Assembly (NCBI GenBank): GCA_012800625.1
Contig: JAAZIY010000159.1
Location: 1-8,874, forward strand
Source of the DNA: Lentisphaerota bacterium
GTDB lineage: Bacteria > Verrucomicrobiota > Lentisphaeria > Oligosphaerales > Oligosphaeraceae
Direction of reading: 5' to 3'
Length of the DNA: 8,874 bases
Every line of letters begins with the position of its first letter. Within the stretch, counting starts at the first letter, position 1. Shown here one piece after another: positions 1 to 5,851 of this stretch. The position numbers and the translations under genes are program-made. The notes under the pieces were generated by a model. It saw only the letters and a list, made by a program, of their open reading frames with translations. It was not told the DNA's origin and searched no databases.

Positions 1-62
1 CTTCGTGTCCTCCCCCCTTCGTGTGTCTTCGTGTCCTCCCCCCTTCGTGTGTCTTAGTGTCC
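1..62 (+). repeat. Decamer array R1 (5 units, with a 26-bp tandem duplication)
   Basis: Five 10-bp units lie at 1-10, 17-26, 27-36, 43-52 and 53-62. All are CTTCGTGT followed by CC or GT, except the last, which is CTTAGTGTCC. Bases 1-26 are repeated exactly at 27-52, so a higher-order unit of two decamers separated by a TCCCCC tract has duplicated. A C-rich stretch (AAATCCCCCACCCC) follows at 63-76. The array lies beyond the 3' end of recN and points at its stop codon. It may continue to the left of the window. Confidence 0.9.
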
Positions 63-101
63 AAATCCCCCACCCCGATTCGCTTTTTAGACTGGCCCTG
101 A

Positions 102-1790
102 TTATACCCCAGTTTTCCCGGCTTCTTGCAGCATTTCGCGGGCGTGTTTTTCGGCGCTTTCGGAGTCTTTTTGCGCTCCGAGCATACGCACCAAGTCGCT
201 GACGCGTTCATGTTGTTCGAGCAGCTTCATTTCCGCCCGGGTTCTTTGTTGTTCGACGAATTTGCTTACCATGTAGTGTTTTTCGCCGGCTGCCGCGATT
301 CTTGGCAGATGCGTAATACAGAAGACCTGGTGTTTTTGGCTGACTTTTTGCAGTTCTTTGGCCACAGCGGCAGCGATTCTGCCCCCCACATTGGCGTCGA
401 TTTCATCAAAGATAAGCACTGGCACCTTATCTTCATGGCAGAGCACGGTTTTAATGGCGAGCATGACTCTGGCGACTTCGCCGCTGCTGCCGATTTGCCT
501 GAGCGGCTGCATTTCCTCGCCTATGTTTGGCGCGAAGCAGAATTCGAGGCGGTCGGCTCCCAGGGCACCAGGTTTACACTCATCCAGCCTGAGTTCGAAG
601 GCCGCCTTGTCGAATCCCAGGTCGGCCAGTTTACTGGCAATGCCGCCGGCCATGCCGCTGGCTGCGGCTTGTCTTTTTTGCCTTAAGTCCAGGCAGGCTT
701 TTTCATGTTGCCGGCGCAGGTTTTCTTGCTGCGCCAACAGGTTTTGCAGCTCATCGGCCTTGCTTTTAGCGCTTTGCAGGCGCTGCTTGATGCGTTCGGC
801 GCTGGCCAGCACGGCGGCGATATTGCCGCCGTATTTGCGTTTCATCCTCTGTATCAGTTCGAGGCGCAGCTCGAGGCGGCGCAGCTCCTCCTCGTTAATC
901 TCCACACCGGCGGCATAGTCTTGCAGCTCCATGCCCAAGTCGTTGAGCATGGTCGCGATATTTTCGATCTGCTCGATAAATTGCGCGCCTCTGGCCGGGT
1001 CTATGCGCGCTATATCCTGCAAGGTTCGCACTACTGCGGCGACTTGCTCACAGAGGCAGTTTTCCTCCTCGCTGATGCTTCCTGCCGCCTCAGAGGCCAG
1101 TTCGAGGAGGCTTTTGGCGTGTGCCGCCAAGCGGTGCCGCGCCACGATTTCCTCCTCTTCGTCCTCCCGCAGCTCCGCTTCCTCGATCTCGCGGAGCTGG
1201 AATTCGAGCAGCTGTGCCTCCTCGGGGTGCAGGTTGATCTTGTCCAGCTCTTGCAGCGCGGCGCTACAGTCTTCGAGTTGCCGCCAGAGTCTGCGGCTGA
1301 GCAGCAGAGCCTCGTCGTTTTTGGCGTAGCTATCTAGTAACTCGAGCTGTTTGTGCGGGTCTAGCAGCGAATGATTGTCGTTGGGGCCATGTATATCGAC
1401 TAAAAGCTCGCCGAGCTGCCTTAACAGTGTGACCGTAACCGCCGAGCTGTTGACAAAGGCGCGGCTGCCATTCTCGCTGATGATGCGCCTGATAAGCAGC
1501 CGCCCCTCCTCGCAGGGGGGAAGGGCAGCCTGCTCAAGCAGGGCGGAAAGCTCAGCAAGCAGGGGCGGATGCAGGGCGGCAAGATTGAAGACACCGCTAA
1601 GCTCGGCCAGGCTGCTGCCTTTGCGAATGCTGTTCTGGGAGGCGCGAGAGCCGGCTAAAAGCTGTACCGCACCTAGTATCAAGGACTTGCCAGCCCCGGT
1701 CTCCCCGGAAACCGTGTTCAGACCGGCGGCAAAATCCAACTCCAGCTCGGAGACCAGAGCGAAATTTTTGATATGCAGTGATTCCAGCAT
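102..1790 (-). CDS. recN: DNA repair ATPase RecN
   Basis: RecN is an SMC-like cytoplasmic ATPase that acts in double-strand break repair with RecA. The 562-residue product is about the usual family length. It starts with the typical RecN N-terminus (LESLHIKNFALV), with Walker A GETGAGKS at residues 29-36 and the RecN-type DIHGPNDNHSLL segment at 132-143. A charged, helix-rich coiled-coil middle spans roughly 155-380. The C-terminal ATPase half has an ABC signature-like IGSSGEVAR (433-441), Walker B VLIFDE (458-463) followed by IDANVGG, and the H-loop CITHLPR (491-497). The signature reads SSGE where SGGE is usual, a mild variation. The ATG at 1790 fits the family N-terminus exactly, although no clear Shine-Dalgarno precedes it. 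The gene is divergent from hisC and has a decamer array (R2) in its probable leader. No SOS box was recognised. The identification is very secure. Confidence 0.97.
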   Translation of the reverse strand: MLESLHIKNFALVSELELDFAAGLNTVSGETGAGKSLILGAVQLLAGSRASQNSIRKGSSLAELSGVFNLAALHPPLLAELSALLEQAALPPCEEGRLLIRRIISENGSRAFVNSSAVTVTLLRQLGELLVDIHGPNDNHSLLDPHKQLELLDSYAKNDEALLLSRRLWRQLEDCSAALQELDKINLHPEEAQLLEFQLREIEEAELREDEEEEIVARHRLAAHAKSLLELASEAAGSISEEENCLCEQVAAVVRTLQDIARIDPARGAQFIEQIENIATMLNDLGMELQDYAAGVEINEEELRRLELRLELIQRMKRKYGGNIAAVLASAERIKQRLQSAKSKADELQNLLAQQENLRRQHEKACLDLRQKRQAAASGMAGGIASKLADLGFDKAAFELRLDECKPGALGADRLEFCFAPNIGEEMQPLRQIGSSGEVARVMLAIKTVLCHEDKVPVLIFDEIDANVGGRIAAAVAKELQKVSQKHQVFCITHLPRIAAAGEKHYMVSKFVEQQRTRAEMKLLEQHERVSDLVRMLGAQKDSESAEKHAREMLQEAGKTGV

Positions 1791-1823
1791 GAGTCAGATT
1801 ATCCGGGAGGAGATGGTTTGTGG

Positions 1824-1843
1824 GGACACGAAGGCAGACGAAG
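1824..1843 (-). repeat. Decamer array R2 (2 units)
   Basis: Read on the minus strand there are two units, CTTCGTCTGC then CTTCGTGTCC, followed by CCAC. The array lies 33 bp upstream of the recN start and points toward it. If the TATAAT at 1851-1856 is the recN -10 element, the array falls almost entirely within the recN 5' leader. Confidence 0.75.
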
Positions 1844-1850
1844 AGGGGCA

Positions 1851-1856
1851 ATTATA
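1851..1856 (-). promoter_or_regulatory. Candidate -10 element of recN
   Basis: The minus strand reads TATAAT, a perfect sigma-70 -10 hexamer, about 60 bp upstream of the recN ATG. No good -35 hexamer is seen at 16-18 bp (TATCGG at 17 bp, TTATCG at 18 bp), so the call rests on the -10 alone. Transcription would start near 1844. Confidence 0.35.
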
Positions 1857-1950
1857 TAAGATGATGGAAAAAACCGATAATACCAGTAAAGGGGAAGCTT
1901 TTTGGGAGCTGGGCCAGCCTGCTCAAGGCAGCTCTGCTTGTTTCCGCAAG

Positions 1951-1975
1951 TTTATACTCCGGCATTATATTATTG
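1951..1975 (+). promoter_or_regulatory. AT-rich candidate promoter region of hisC
   Basis: This is an AT-rich patch in an otherwise GC-rich window, 55-80 bp upstream of the hisC ATG. It contains two -10-like hexamers, TATACT (1953-1958) and TATATT (1966-1971). No convincing -35 is correctly spaced to either; TTGTTT at 1938-1943 is 22 bp from the second. Its position is right for a hisC promoter, but the exact element is undecided. Confidence 0.3.
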
Positions 1976-2012
1976 TTTTATCTATTGCAGCCCTGGCTCT
2001 ATTCAGCGTTTC

Positions 2013-2018
2013 AAGGAA
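2013..2018 (+). promoter_or_regulatory. Shine-Dalgarno of hisC
   Basis: AAGGAA lies 12 bases before the ATG at 2031. Together with the family N-terminus it decides for this start rather than an upstream in-frame start at 1902, which would add 43 residues lacking any HisC similarity. Confidence 0.6.
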
Positions 2019-2030
2019 AGTCATCCAGCC

Positions 2031-3077
2031 ATGTCCTATGCCCGTGATACCATAGCTCGCATTTCCGGTTATGTGCCCGGCGAGCAGCCCGGCGAGCGGC
2101 CTTTCGTCAAGCTCAACACCAATGAGAACCCCTATGCGCCGGCGCCGCGCCTGGCCAGCGTGCTGCGCGAGTTTCCCTGGGAGCGCCTGCGCCTCTACTC
2201 CGAGCCTAGCGCCAAGATGCTGCGCCAGGCCGCCGCCGAGGTCTACGGTCTGCTCATGGAGCAGATAATCTGCGGCAATGGCTCCGACGACTTGCTCACC
2301 ATAGCGCTGCGCACCTTTGTCGACCAGGGCGGCAGCTTGGCCTATACCGAGCCTAGCTACTCGCTTTATCCGGTGCTCGCCGACCTGCAGGGCGCCAAGC
2401 ATTGCCCCGTGGAGCTGGACGCGAATTTCGAGCTGCCCGAGAATGCCGCCGCCCTGGCCCAGGGGGCCAGTCTTTTTTTGCTGGCCCGGCCCAACGCCCC
2501 CAGCGGCAACAGCTTTCCGCTGGCCAGCGTCAAAAAACTCTGCCGTGAATTTGCCGGCGTGGTCTGGATAGACGAGGCCTACGCGGATTTTGCCGAGGAT
2601 AATTGCCTGGCTCTGCTCGAGGAGTTTCCCAACGTGGTGGTTTCGCGCACTTTTTCCAAGAGCTTCTCGCTGGCCGGGCTGCGGCTGGGGCTGGCATTCT
2701 CATCCCTGGAGATAATCCGCGAGTTGGAGAAGGTCAAGGACTCCTACAATGTCGATATGCTTTCGCAGCATCTAGGCAAGGCGGCCTTGGAGGAGATCGA
2801 CCATATGCTTGCCAACGTCGAGAAGATCAAGGCTACGCGGCAGGCCTGCTCCGAGCAGCTTAGCGCTCTGGGTTGCCAGGTACTGCCCTCGCAGGCCAAC
2901 TTTCTCTTTTTGCGTCCCCCCAAACCTGCCGCCGAGGTTTTTGCGGCCTTGCGCGAGCGAGGCTATCTGGTGCGTTATTTTGCTCTGCCCCGGGTTTCCG
3001 ACTATATACGTATCAGCATAGGCAGCGATGAGCAGATGCGCGGCCTGCTTGCCAGCATGCGTGAAATCTGCGCCTGA
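2031..3077 (+). CDS. hisC: Histidinol-phosphate aminotransferase
   Basis: HisC is a PLP-dependent fold type I enzyme that converts imidazole-acetol phosphate and glutamate to histidinol phosphate in histidine synthesis. The 348-residue product has normal family length. Motifs in order are LNTNENP (28-34), GNGSDDLL (82-89), the PNAPSG segment (154-159, N155), WIDEAYADF (179-187, with D181 expected to bind the PLP nitrogen and Y184 the PLP oxygen), and TFSKSFSLAGLRLG (207-220, with K210 the Schiff-base lysine). SYNV (238-241) stands where PYNV is usual, and YIRISIG (325-331) carries the C-terminal substrate-binding arginine R327. The variants PNAPSG (for PNNPTG) and SYNV are small deviations, so a related aminotransferase of the same family cannot be fully excluded. 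No other his genes are nearby, so the gene stands outside a his operon here. It converges on the XRE gene with a 3-bp gap. Confidence 0.93.
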   Translation: MSYARDTIARISGYVPGEQPGERPFVKLNTNENPYAPAPRLASVLREFPWERLRLYSEPSAKMLRQAAAEVYGLLMEQIICGNGSDDLLTIALRTFVDQGGSLAYTEPSYSLYPVLADLQGAKHCPVELDANFELPENAAALAQGASLFLLARPNAPSGNSFPLASVKKLCREFAGVVWIDEAYADFAEDNCLALLEEFPNVVVSRTFSKSFSLAGLRLGLAFSSLEIIRELEKVKDSYNVDMLSQHLGKAALEEIDHMLANVEKIKATRQACSEQLSALGCQVLPSQANFLFLRPPKPAAEVFAALRERGYLVRYFALPRVSDYIRISIGSDEQMRGLLASMREICA

Positions 3078-3084
3078 GGCTCAG
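3074..3084. repeat. 11-bp palindrome spanning two converging stop codons
   Basis: CTGAG-G-CTCAG is a perfect inverted repeat centred on 3079. It places the TGA stop of hisC (3075-3077) and the TGA stop of the minus-strand XRE gene (3081-3083) symmetrically. It is too short and lacks a T-run, so it is not a convincing terminator on its own. Confidence 0.7.
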
Positions 3085-3488
3085 TTTAGCATCATCTTGT
3101 TGTAGAGCAGCTCCCCGCCCAGGTTTACCAGAGCCTGTATTTCGCTGCAGCCGGTGCAGTGCGCAATCTTTTTGGCCAGAGCCTGCACCTTGGGCTGCTC
3201 AGTAAAGCTGAGCAGCGCCTCAATCTGTGACAGGCTTAGCGTAGAAGCGCGTTTTTTGGGCAGCGCCGGCCCCTTGCCCAGACCATTGCGCAACCAGCCC
3301 AGGTCTACATTGGCTTCCTTGGCGACGGCGATCAGCAAGGCCTCGCTGATGCCGCCAATGCCAGCCTCAAGCTTGGCGTAATGGCTTAGACTGATCTGAA
3401 GACGATGGGCAAAATCACGCTGAGAAATGCGCAGTACACTGCGCGTCAGACGCAGACGCGGAGCGATCTCCTGAAGACTTTTTTTCAT
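3081..3488 (-). CDS. XRE-family helix-turn-helix DNA-binding protein
   Basis: This is a small cytoplasmic protein of 135 residues. Residues about 8-65 form a Cro/C1-type helix-turn-helix domain: ISQRDFAHRLQISLSHYAKLEAG (21-43) matches the helix 2 to helix 4 pattern, followed by a hydrophobic segment ending in VDLGWLRNG. The rest (75-135) is an unrecognised, probably helical tail with a CTGC pair at 111-114. The ATG at 3488 opens the natural domain start (MKKSLQEIAPRLR). A GTG further upstream at 3530 is in frame but would translate part of the repeat array, so it was rejected. No clear Shine-Dalgarno is seen. The nine-unit array R3 begins 26 bp upstream of this ATG, which makes the protein an attractive but unproven candidate reader of the repeats or an autoregulator. 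Its target and physiological role cannot be told from the sequence. Confidence 0.85.
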   Translation of the reverse strand: MKKSLQEIAPRLRLTRSVLRISQRDFAHRLQISLSHYAKLEAGIGGISEALLIAVAKEANVDLGWLRNGLGKGPALPKKRASTLSLSQIEALLSFTEQPKVQALAKKIAHCTGCSEIQALVNLGGELLYNKMMLN

Positions 3489-3514
3489 GACGGATACTCT
3501 GACAGGTTTTTTTA

Positions 3515-3604
3515 GGACACTAAGACACACTAAGACACACTAAGACACACTAAGACACACTAAGACACACTAAGACACACTAAGACACACTAAGACACAC
3601 CAAG
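3515..3604 (-). repeat. Decamer array R3 (9 units, 7 identical)
   Basis: Read on the minus strand the array opens with CTTGGTGTGT (3595-3604). Seven identical CTTAGTGTGT units follow (3525-3594), and it closes with CTTAGTGTCC (3515-3524), followed by TAAAAAAACC. It is the longest and most uniform array in the window and ends 26 bp before the XRE start codon. Exact 10-bp tandem identity points to recent expansion and likely length variation. There are no spacers, so it is not CRISPR. Confidence 0.97.
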
Positions 3605-3632
3605 TTGTCTGCATCTAAAAGGGGCATAAGCC

Positions 3633-3668
3633 CTTAGTGTCTCTTCGTGTGCCTTCGTGTCCTCCCCC
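3633..3668 (+). repeat. Decamer array R4 (3 units plus C tract)
   Basis: The units are CTTAGTGTCT (3633-3642), CTTCGTGTGC (3643-3652) and CTTCGTGTCC (3653-3662), followed by TCCCCC and a degenerate GTCGTGTGG (3669-3677). It is oriented toward the ligase gene and inverted relative to R3, from which it is separated by 28 bp. The two arrays could fold back on each other. Confidence 0.88.
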
Positions 3669-3698
3669 GTCGTGTGGCTCTAAGGCTACTTGTCACCC

Positions 3699-3704
3699 TA
3701 TAAC
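3699..3704 (+). promoter_or_regulatory. Candidate -10 element abutting the ligase start
   Basis: TATAAC lies only five bases before the ATG at 3710. If used, transcription would begin at or next to the start codon and give a leaderless mRNA. This would agree with the lack of a Shine-Dalgarno there. No good -35 is visible 16-18 bp upstream. Confidence 0.25.
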
Positions 3705-3709
3705 TTAGC

Positions 3710-4447
3710 ATGCAAGTCTTCATTTCGCCATATCAGGACGCAATTTCCAATGCCGCCCTCGAGGAATGCCTGTTTCGTCTGCGCCCAGTGCAACGCTTCC
3801 TGTTTTTTTACCGCAATGAGGACGCAGTGCTCTGGGGCCGCAACCAGAACCCCTATCTGGAATGCGCCTTGGAGCAATGCCAGACCGAGGGAATCACGCT
3901 CTTGCGCCGCATTTCCGGTGGCGGTACCGTTTTTCATGACTGCGGCAATCTCAACTACGCCTTGATTATGGAGAGAAAGCACTGGGAGGCGGGCGCTTTT
4001 CTGCAGCTTGTTGTGCAGGCTTTGACGGACTGCGGGCTGCACGATATTCATGCCTGTCCGCGCCACAGCGTCTGGCAGGCGCGCAGCAAGGTCTCCGGCT
4101 CGGCTTTTGCGCAGTCCGGACCGGCCTTGCTCTGGCATGGCTGCATCCTGCTGCACAGCGACCTGTCCAGGCTCTGGCGCTTTTTGACTCCGCAGTTCGA
4201 GCCAGGTCCGGGCTTTGACTCGCCGCTGCGTTCTCAACGTTCGCCGGTGGCCAATCTGGCGGTTCCGACACAGCGCCTGCAGGATGCCATCGCGGAGCGG
4301 CTCTGCGTCAGACTGCAATGCAGGCCGCAGTGGATTTCACACCAGACCTTGGCCTTGGACGAGCAGCAGCTGCACAGCTACAAAGAAAAATTCGCCTCAG
4401 AGCAGTGGACCTATGCCTTGGCGAAAAAACCGCTTAGTGTGTCTTAG
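3710..4447 (+). CDS. lplA: Lipoate-protein ligase A family protein
   Basis: This is a cytoplasmic BPL/LplA/LipB-fold enzyme expected to attach lipoate (via lipoyl-AMP) or octanoate to lipoyl domains of 2-oxoacid dehydrogenases or GcvH. The 245-residue product shows the N-terminal family start, LWGRNQNPYLE (41-51), the signature RRISGGGTVFHDCGNLNYA (66-84), SKVSGSAF (126-133, with K127 as the expected catalytic lysine), HGCILL (143-148) and SPVANL (178-183). FASEQWTYAL (228-237) recalls the end of the LplA accessory region. The full accessory domain of E. coli-type LplA is not evident, so LipM-like octanoyltransferase activity is a possible alternative. The last four codons and the TAG stop are made of repeat array R5, so the native C-terminus may have been lost or replaced. 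The start codon fits the family, although no Shine-Dalgarno is evident. lpxK follows after 41 bp on the same strand. Confidence 0.88.
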   Translation: MQVFISPYQDAISNAALEECLFRLRPVQRFLFFYRNEDAVLWGRNQNPYLECALEQCQTEGITLLRRISGGGTVFHDCGNLNYALIMERKHWEAGAFLQLVVQALTDCGLHDIHACPRHSVWQARSKVSGSAFAQSGPALLWHGCILLHSDLSRLWRFLTPQFEPGPGFDSPLRSQRSPVANLAVPTQRLQDAIAERLCVRLQCRPQWISHQTLALDEQQLHSYKEKFASEQWTYALAKKPLSVS

Positions 4448-4462
4448 TGTGTCTTGGAGTCC
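4433..4462 (+). repeat. Decamer array R5 (3 units) overlapping the ligase stop codon
   Basis: The units are CTTAGTGTGT (4433-4442), CTTAGTGTGT (4443-4452) and CTTGGAGTCC (4453-4462), followed by AAAAAAACT. The first unit and a half encode Leu-Ser-Val-Ser-stop, the C-terminus of the ligase gene. The array points to lpxK and ends 12 bp before its Shine-Dalgarno, so it probably lies within a dicistronic transcript. Confidence 0.92.
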
Positions 4463-4474
4463 AAAAAAACTAGC

Positions 4475-4479
4475 AGGGA
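4475..4479 (+). promoter_or_regulatory. Shine-Dalgarno of lpxK
   Basis: AGGGA lies nine bases before the ATG at 4489. It supports this start, and therefore the N-terminal extension of LpxK, since it is the best ribosome binding site in the gap. Confidence 0.65.
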
Positions 4480-4488
4480 ACCAGCTTC

Positions 4489-5682
4489 ATGCTCATTATC
4501 CGGGACAGTCTGGAAAAACTTGAACAATACGTCATTGAGATCATCAATGGCGAGCGCCGGCATGGCTTTGCCCGCATATTCCGCTACTTTCTGTTTTTCT
4601 TGTCGCGTTTGTATCGCAATGCGGTGCAGTTTCGCCTCAGTCTATATAACAGCTCGATACTGCGCCAGCGCGTGCTGGGCTGCTTTGTGGTCAGCGTGGG
4701 CAACCTGACCACCGGCGGCACCGGTAAAACCCCGCTCGTAGAGCTGTTGGCGCGCACACTGGCGGAGCGCGGCAAAAACGTAGCCATTTTAAGCCGCGGC
4801 TATCGCAGCAAACCCAGACCACTGTGGCAGAGAATAAAATCGCTGTTCAGCGGCAATCCCGAACTGGTGCCGCCGCGCTTCGTCTCCGACGGCGAACGCG
4901 TGCTGCTCGACTCCGCCCAGGCCGGTGACGAACCCTATATGCTGGCACGCAATCTGTTGAGCCGTAAAGGCAGACCCGGAGTGATGGTGGTGGTGGACAA
5001 GGACCGCTACAAGGGAGGCACATTCGCAACCCGAAGAGGAGCTGACATTATGATCCTGGACGACGGCTTCCAGCATCTTAAACTGCGGCCCTGGACCAAT
5101 ATCCTGGTGGTTGACTCGACCAACCCCTTTCACAACCACGAGATGCTGCCCTGCGGAATGCTGCGCGAACCTATCAAAAACCTGCGACGGGCAGACTATA
5201 TCTTTCTGACCAAGTCCAACGGCGGCGAGCATCTGCGCCATCTGCGGCGCTTTCTGAAAAGCCATAATTCCCAGGCCAAGATCATCGAGTGCGATCATGT
5301 GCCGCGTTATCTTGAACAGGTCGACGACGCCGAAAAAACCCACAGCCTTGAATTGCTCAAAGGCAAGCGCGTGGCAGCATTGAGCGCCATCGCCGTCCCA
5401 GAAAGCTTCGAGGATTATCTCGAAGACCTGGGTGCCGAGCTGGTCTACCGCAAGCGCTTTGTCGACCACCACCGCTATAGAACGGCGGAAGTGAAGGATT
5501 TTTGCCGCCAGGCGGCGCAAAACCAGGCCGAGCTGCTACTCACCACTGAGAAGGACGCCGTCAGGCTGCCGCAGTTGCCCGAGGGCATAGTGCCTTTTTT
5601 GTTCCTGCGCGTGGAGATCAAGATACTCAAGGGCAAAGAGCATTTCGACAACTGCCTCTCGCAAATCTGCCTGGGTAGATAG
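4489..5682 (+). CDS. lpxK: Tetraacyldisaccharide 4'-kinase (lipid A synthesis)
   Basis: LpxK phosphorylates the 4' position of the lipid A disaccharide at the inner membrane, using ATP, to make lipid IVA. The 397-residue product has a hydrophobic, basic N-terminal membrane-associating segment (about 29-65). The P-loop GNLTTGGTGKTP follows (71-82, K80), then ILSRGYRS (100-107), SDGERVLL (133-140) leading to GDEPYMLA (146-153), VVVDKDRYKGG (167-177) and the LpxK hallmark ILDDGFQHLKL (189-199). LPCGMLREP (220-228), FVDHHRY (324-330) and LTTEKDAVRLP (351-361) complete the set. It is longer than E. coli LpxK (about 330 residues), with some 20 extra N-terminal residues and an insertion at about 108-133 between RGYRS and SDGERVLL. 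A similar extended form occurs, as I recall, in other PVC-group bacteria. It is the second gene of a probable pair with the ligase gene, and a single-gene lpxK outside an lpx cluster is common. The presence of lpxK indicates an LPS-type outer membrane. Confidence 0.95.
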   Translation: MLIIRDSLEKLEQYVIEIINGERRHGFARIFRYFLFFLSRLYRNAVQFRLSLYNSSILRQRVLGCFVVSVGNLTTGGTGKTPLVELLARTLAERGKNVAILSRGYRSKPRPLWQRIKSLFSGNPELVPPRFVSDGERVLLDSAQAGDEPYMLARNLLSRKGRPGVMVVVDKDRYKGGTFATRRGADIMILDDGFQHLKLRPWTNILVVDSTNPFHNHEMLPCGMLREPIKNLRRADYIFLTKSNGGEHLRHLRRFLKSHNSQAKIIECDHVPRYLEQVDDAEKTHSLELLKGKRVAALSAIAVPESFEDYLEDLGAELVYRKRFVDHHRYRTAEVKDFCRQAAQNQAELLLTTEKDAVRLPQLPEGIVPFLFLRVEIKILKGKEHFDNCLSQICLGR

Positions 5683-5687
5683 TAGAC

Positions 5688-5720
5688 CTAGGTGTGTCTT
5701 AGTGTCCTCCCCCCTCCCCC
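5688..5720 (+). repeat. Decamer array R6 (2 units plus C tract)
   Basis: A degenerate unit CTAGGTGTGT (5688-5697) precedes CTTAGTGTCC (5698-5707), followed by TCCCCCCTCCCCC (5708-5720). It starts 5 bp after the lpxK stop codon and points toward the 595-residue gene. Confidence 0.82.
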
Positions 5721-5739
5721 TATCAGCGCCCGTTCTTCG

Positions 5740-5755
5740 TAAAACCCCGGTTTTA
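5740..5755 (+). terminator. Short hairpin after lpxK, possible terminator
   Basis: TAAAAC-CCCG-GTTTTA can form a 6-bp stem with a 4-base loop, with an A-rich left arm and T-rich right arm. A second small stem, GGGA/TCCC, follows at 5757-5769. No long T-run follows, and the stems are weak. A terminator of the ligase-lpxK transcript is plausible but unproven; a structured leader of the next gene is an alternative. Confidence 0.3.
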
Positions 5756-5777
5756 TGGGAAAATCTCCCGTCTGCTA

Positions 5778-5805
5778 TTGAAAACCCGCCAATATGGAAT
5801 AAACT
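5778..5805 (+). promoter_or_regulatory. Candidate promoter of the 595-residue protein gene
   Basis: TTGAAA (5778-5783) and TAAACT (5800-5805) are spaced by 16 bp, in an AT-rich patch about 50 bp before the start codon. TATAGT at 5806-5811 is an alternative -10. The position is sensible, but the -10 match is only moderate. Confidence 0.4.
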
Positions 5806-5840
5806 TATAGTATAGCTGTATTTTGCCTAGAATTTTTACA

Positions 5841-5846
5841 AAGGGA
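5841..5846 (+). promoter_or_regulatory. Shine-Dalgarno of the 595-residue protein gene
   Basis: AAGGGA lies five bases before the ATG at 5852. The following codons give a clean signal peptide, which fixes the start. Confidence 0.7.
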
Positions 5847-5851
5847 TTCCC

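Noticed and set aside
1..76. G-quadruplex on the minus strand from the C tracts
   Set aside because: The G runs are separated by long loops of more than 15 bases in most combinations, so a stable quadruplex is not convincing.
126..1337. Several long open frames on the plus strand opposite recN
   Set aside because: They are antisense to a clear, intact recN and reflect GC-rich codon bias; none shows recognisable motifs.
1902..2030. 43-residue N-terminal extension of HisC
   Set aside because: It shows no HisC similarity, covers the AT-rich promoter-like patch, and AAGGAA favours the ATG at 2031.
3489..3530. N-terminal extension of the XRE protein from a GTG within the repeat
   Set aside because: The 14 extra residues are repeat-derived, have no ribosome binding site and precede a normal domain start at the ATG at 3488.
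3515..3604. CRISPR array
   Set aside because: Units are 10 bp and directly adjacent with no spacers, and no cas gene is present.
4789..5520. 243-codon open frame on the minus strand
   Set aside because: It lies entirely opposite lpxK, whose motifs are intact; it is a shadow.
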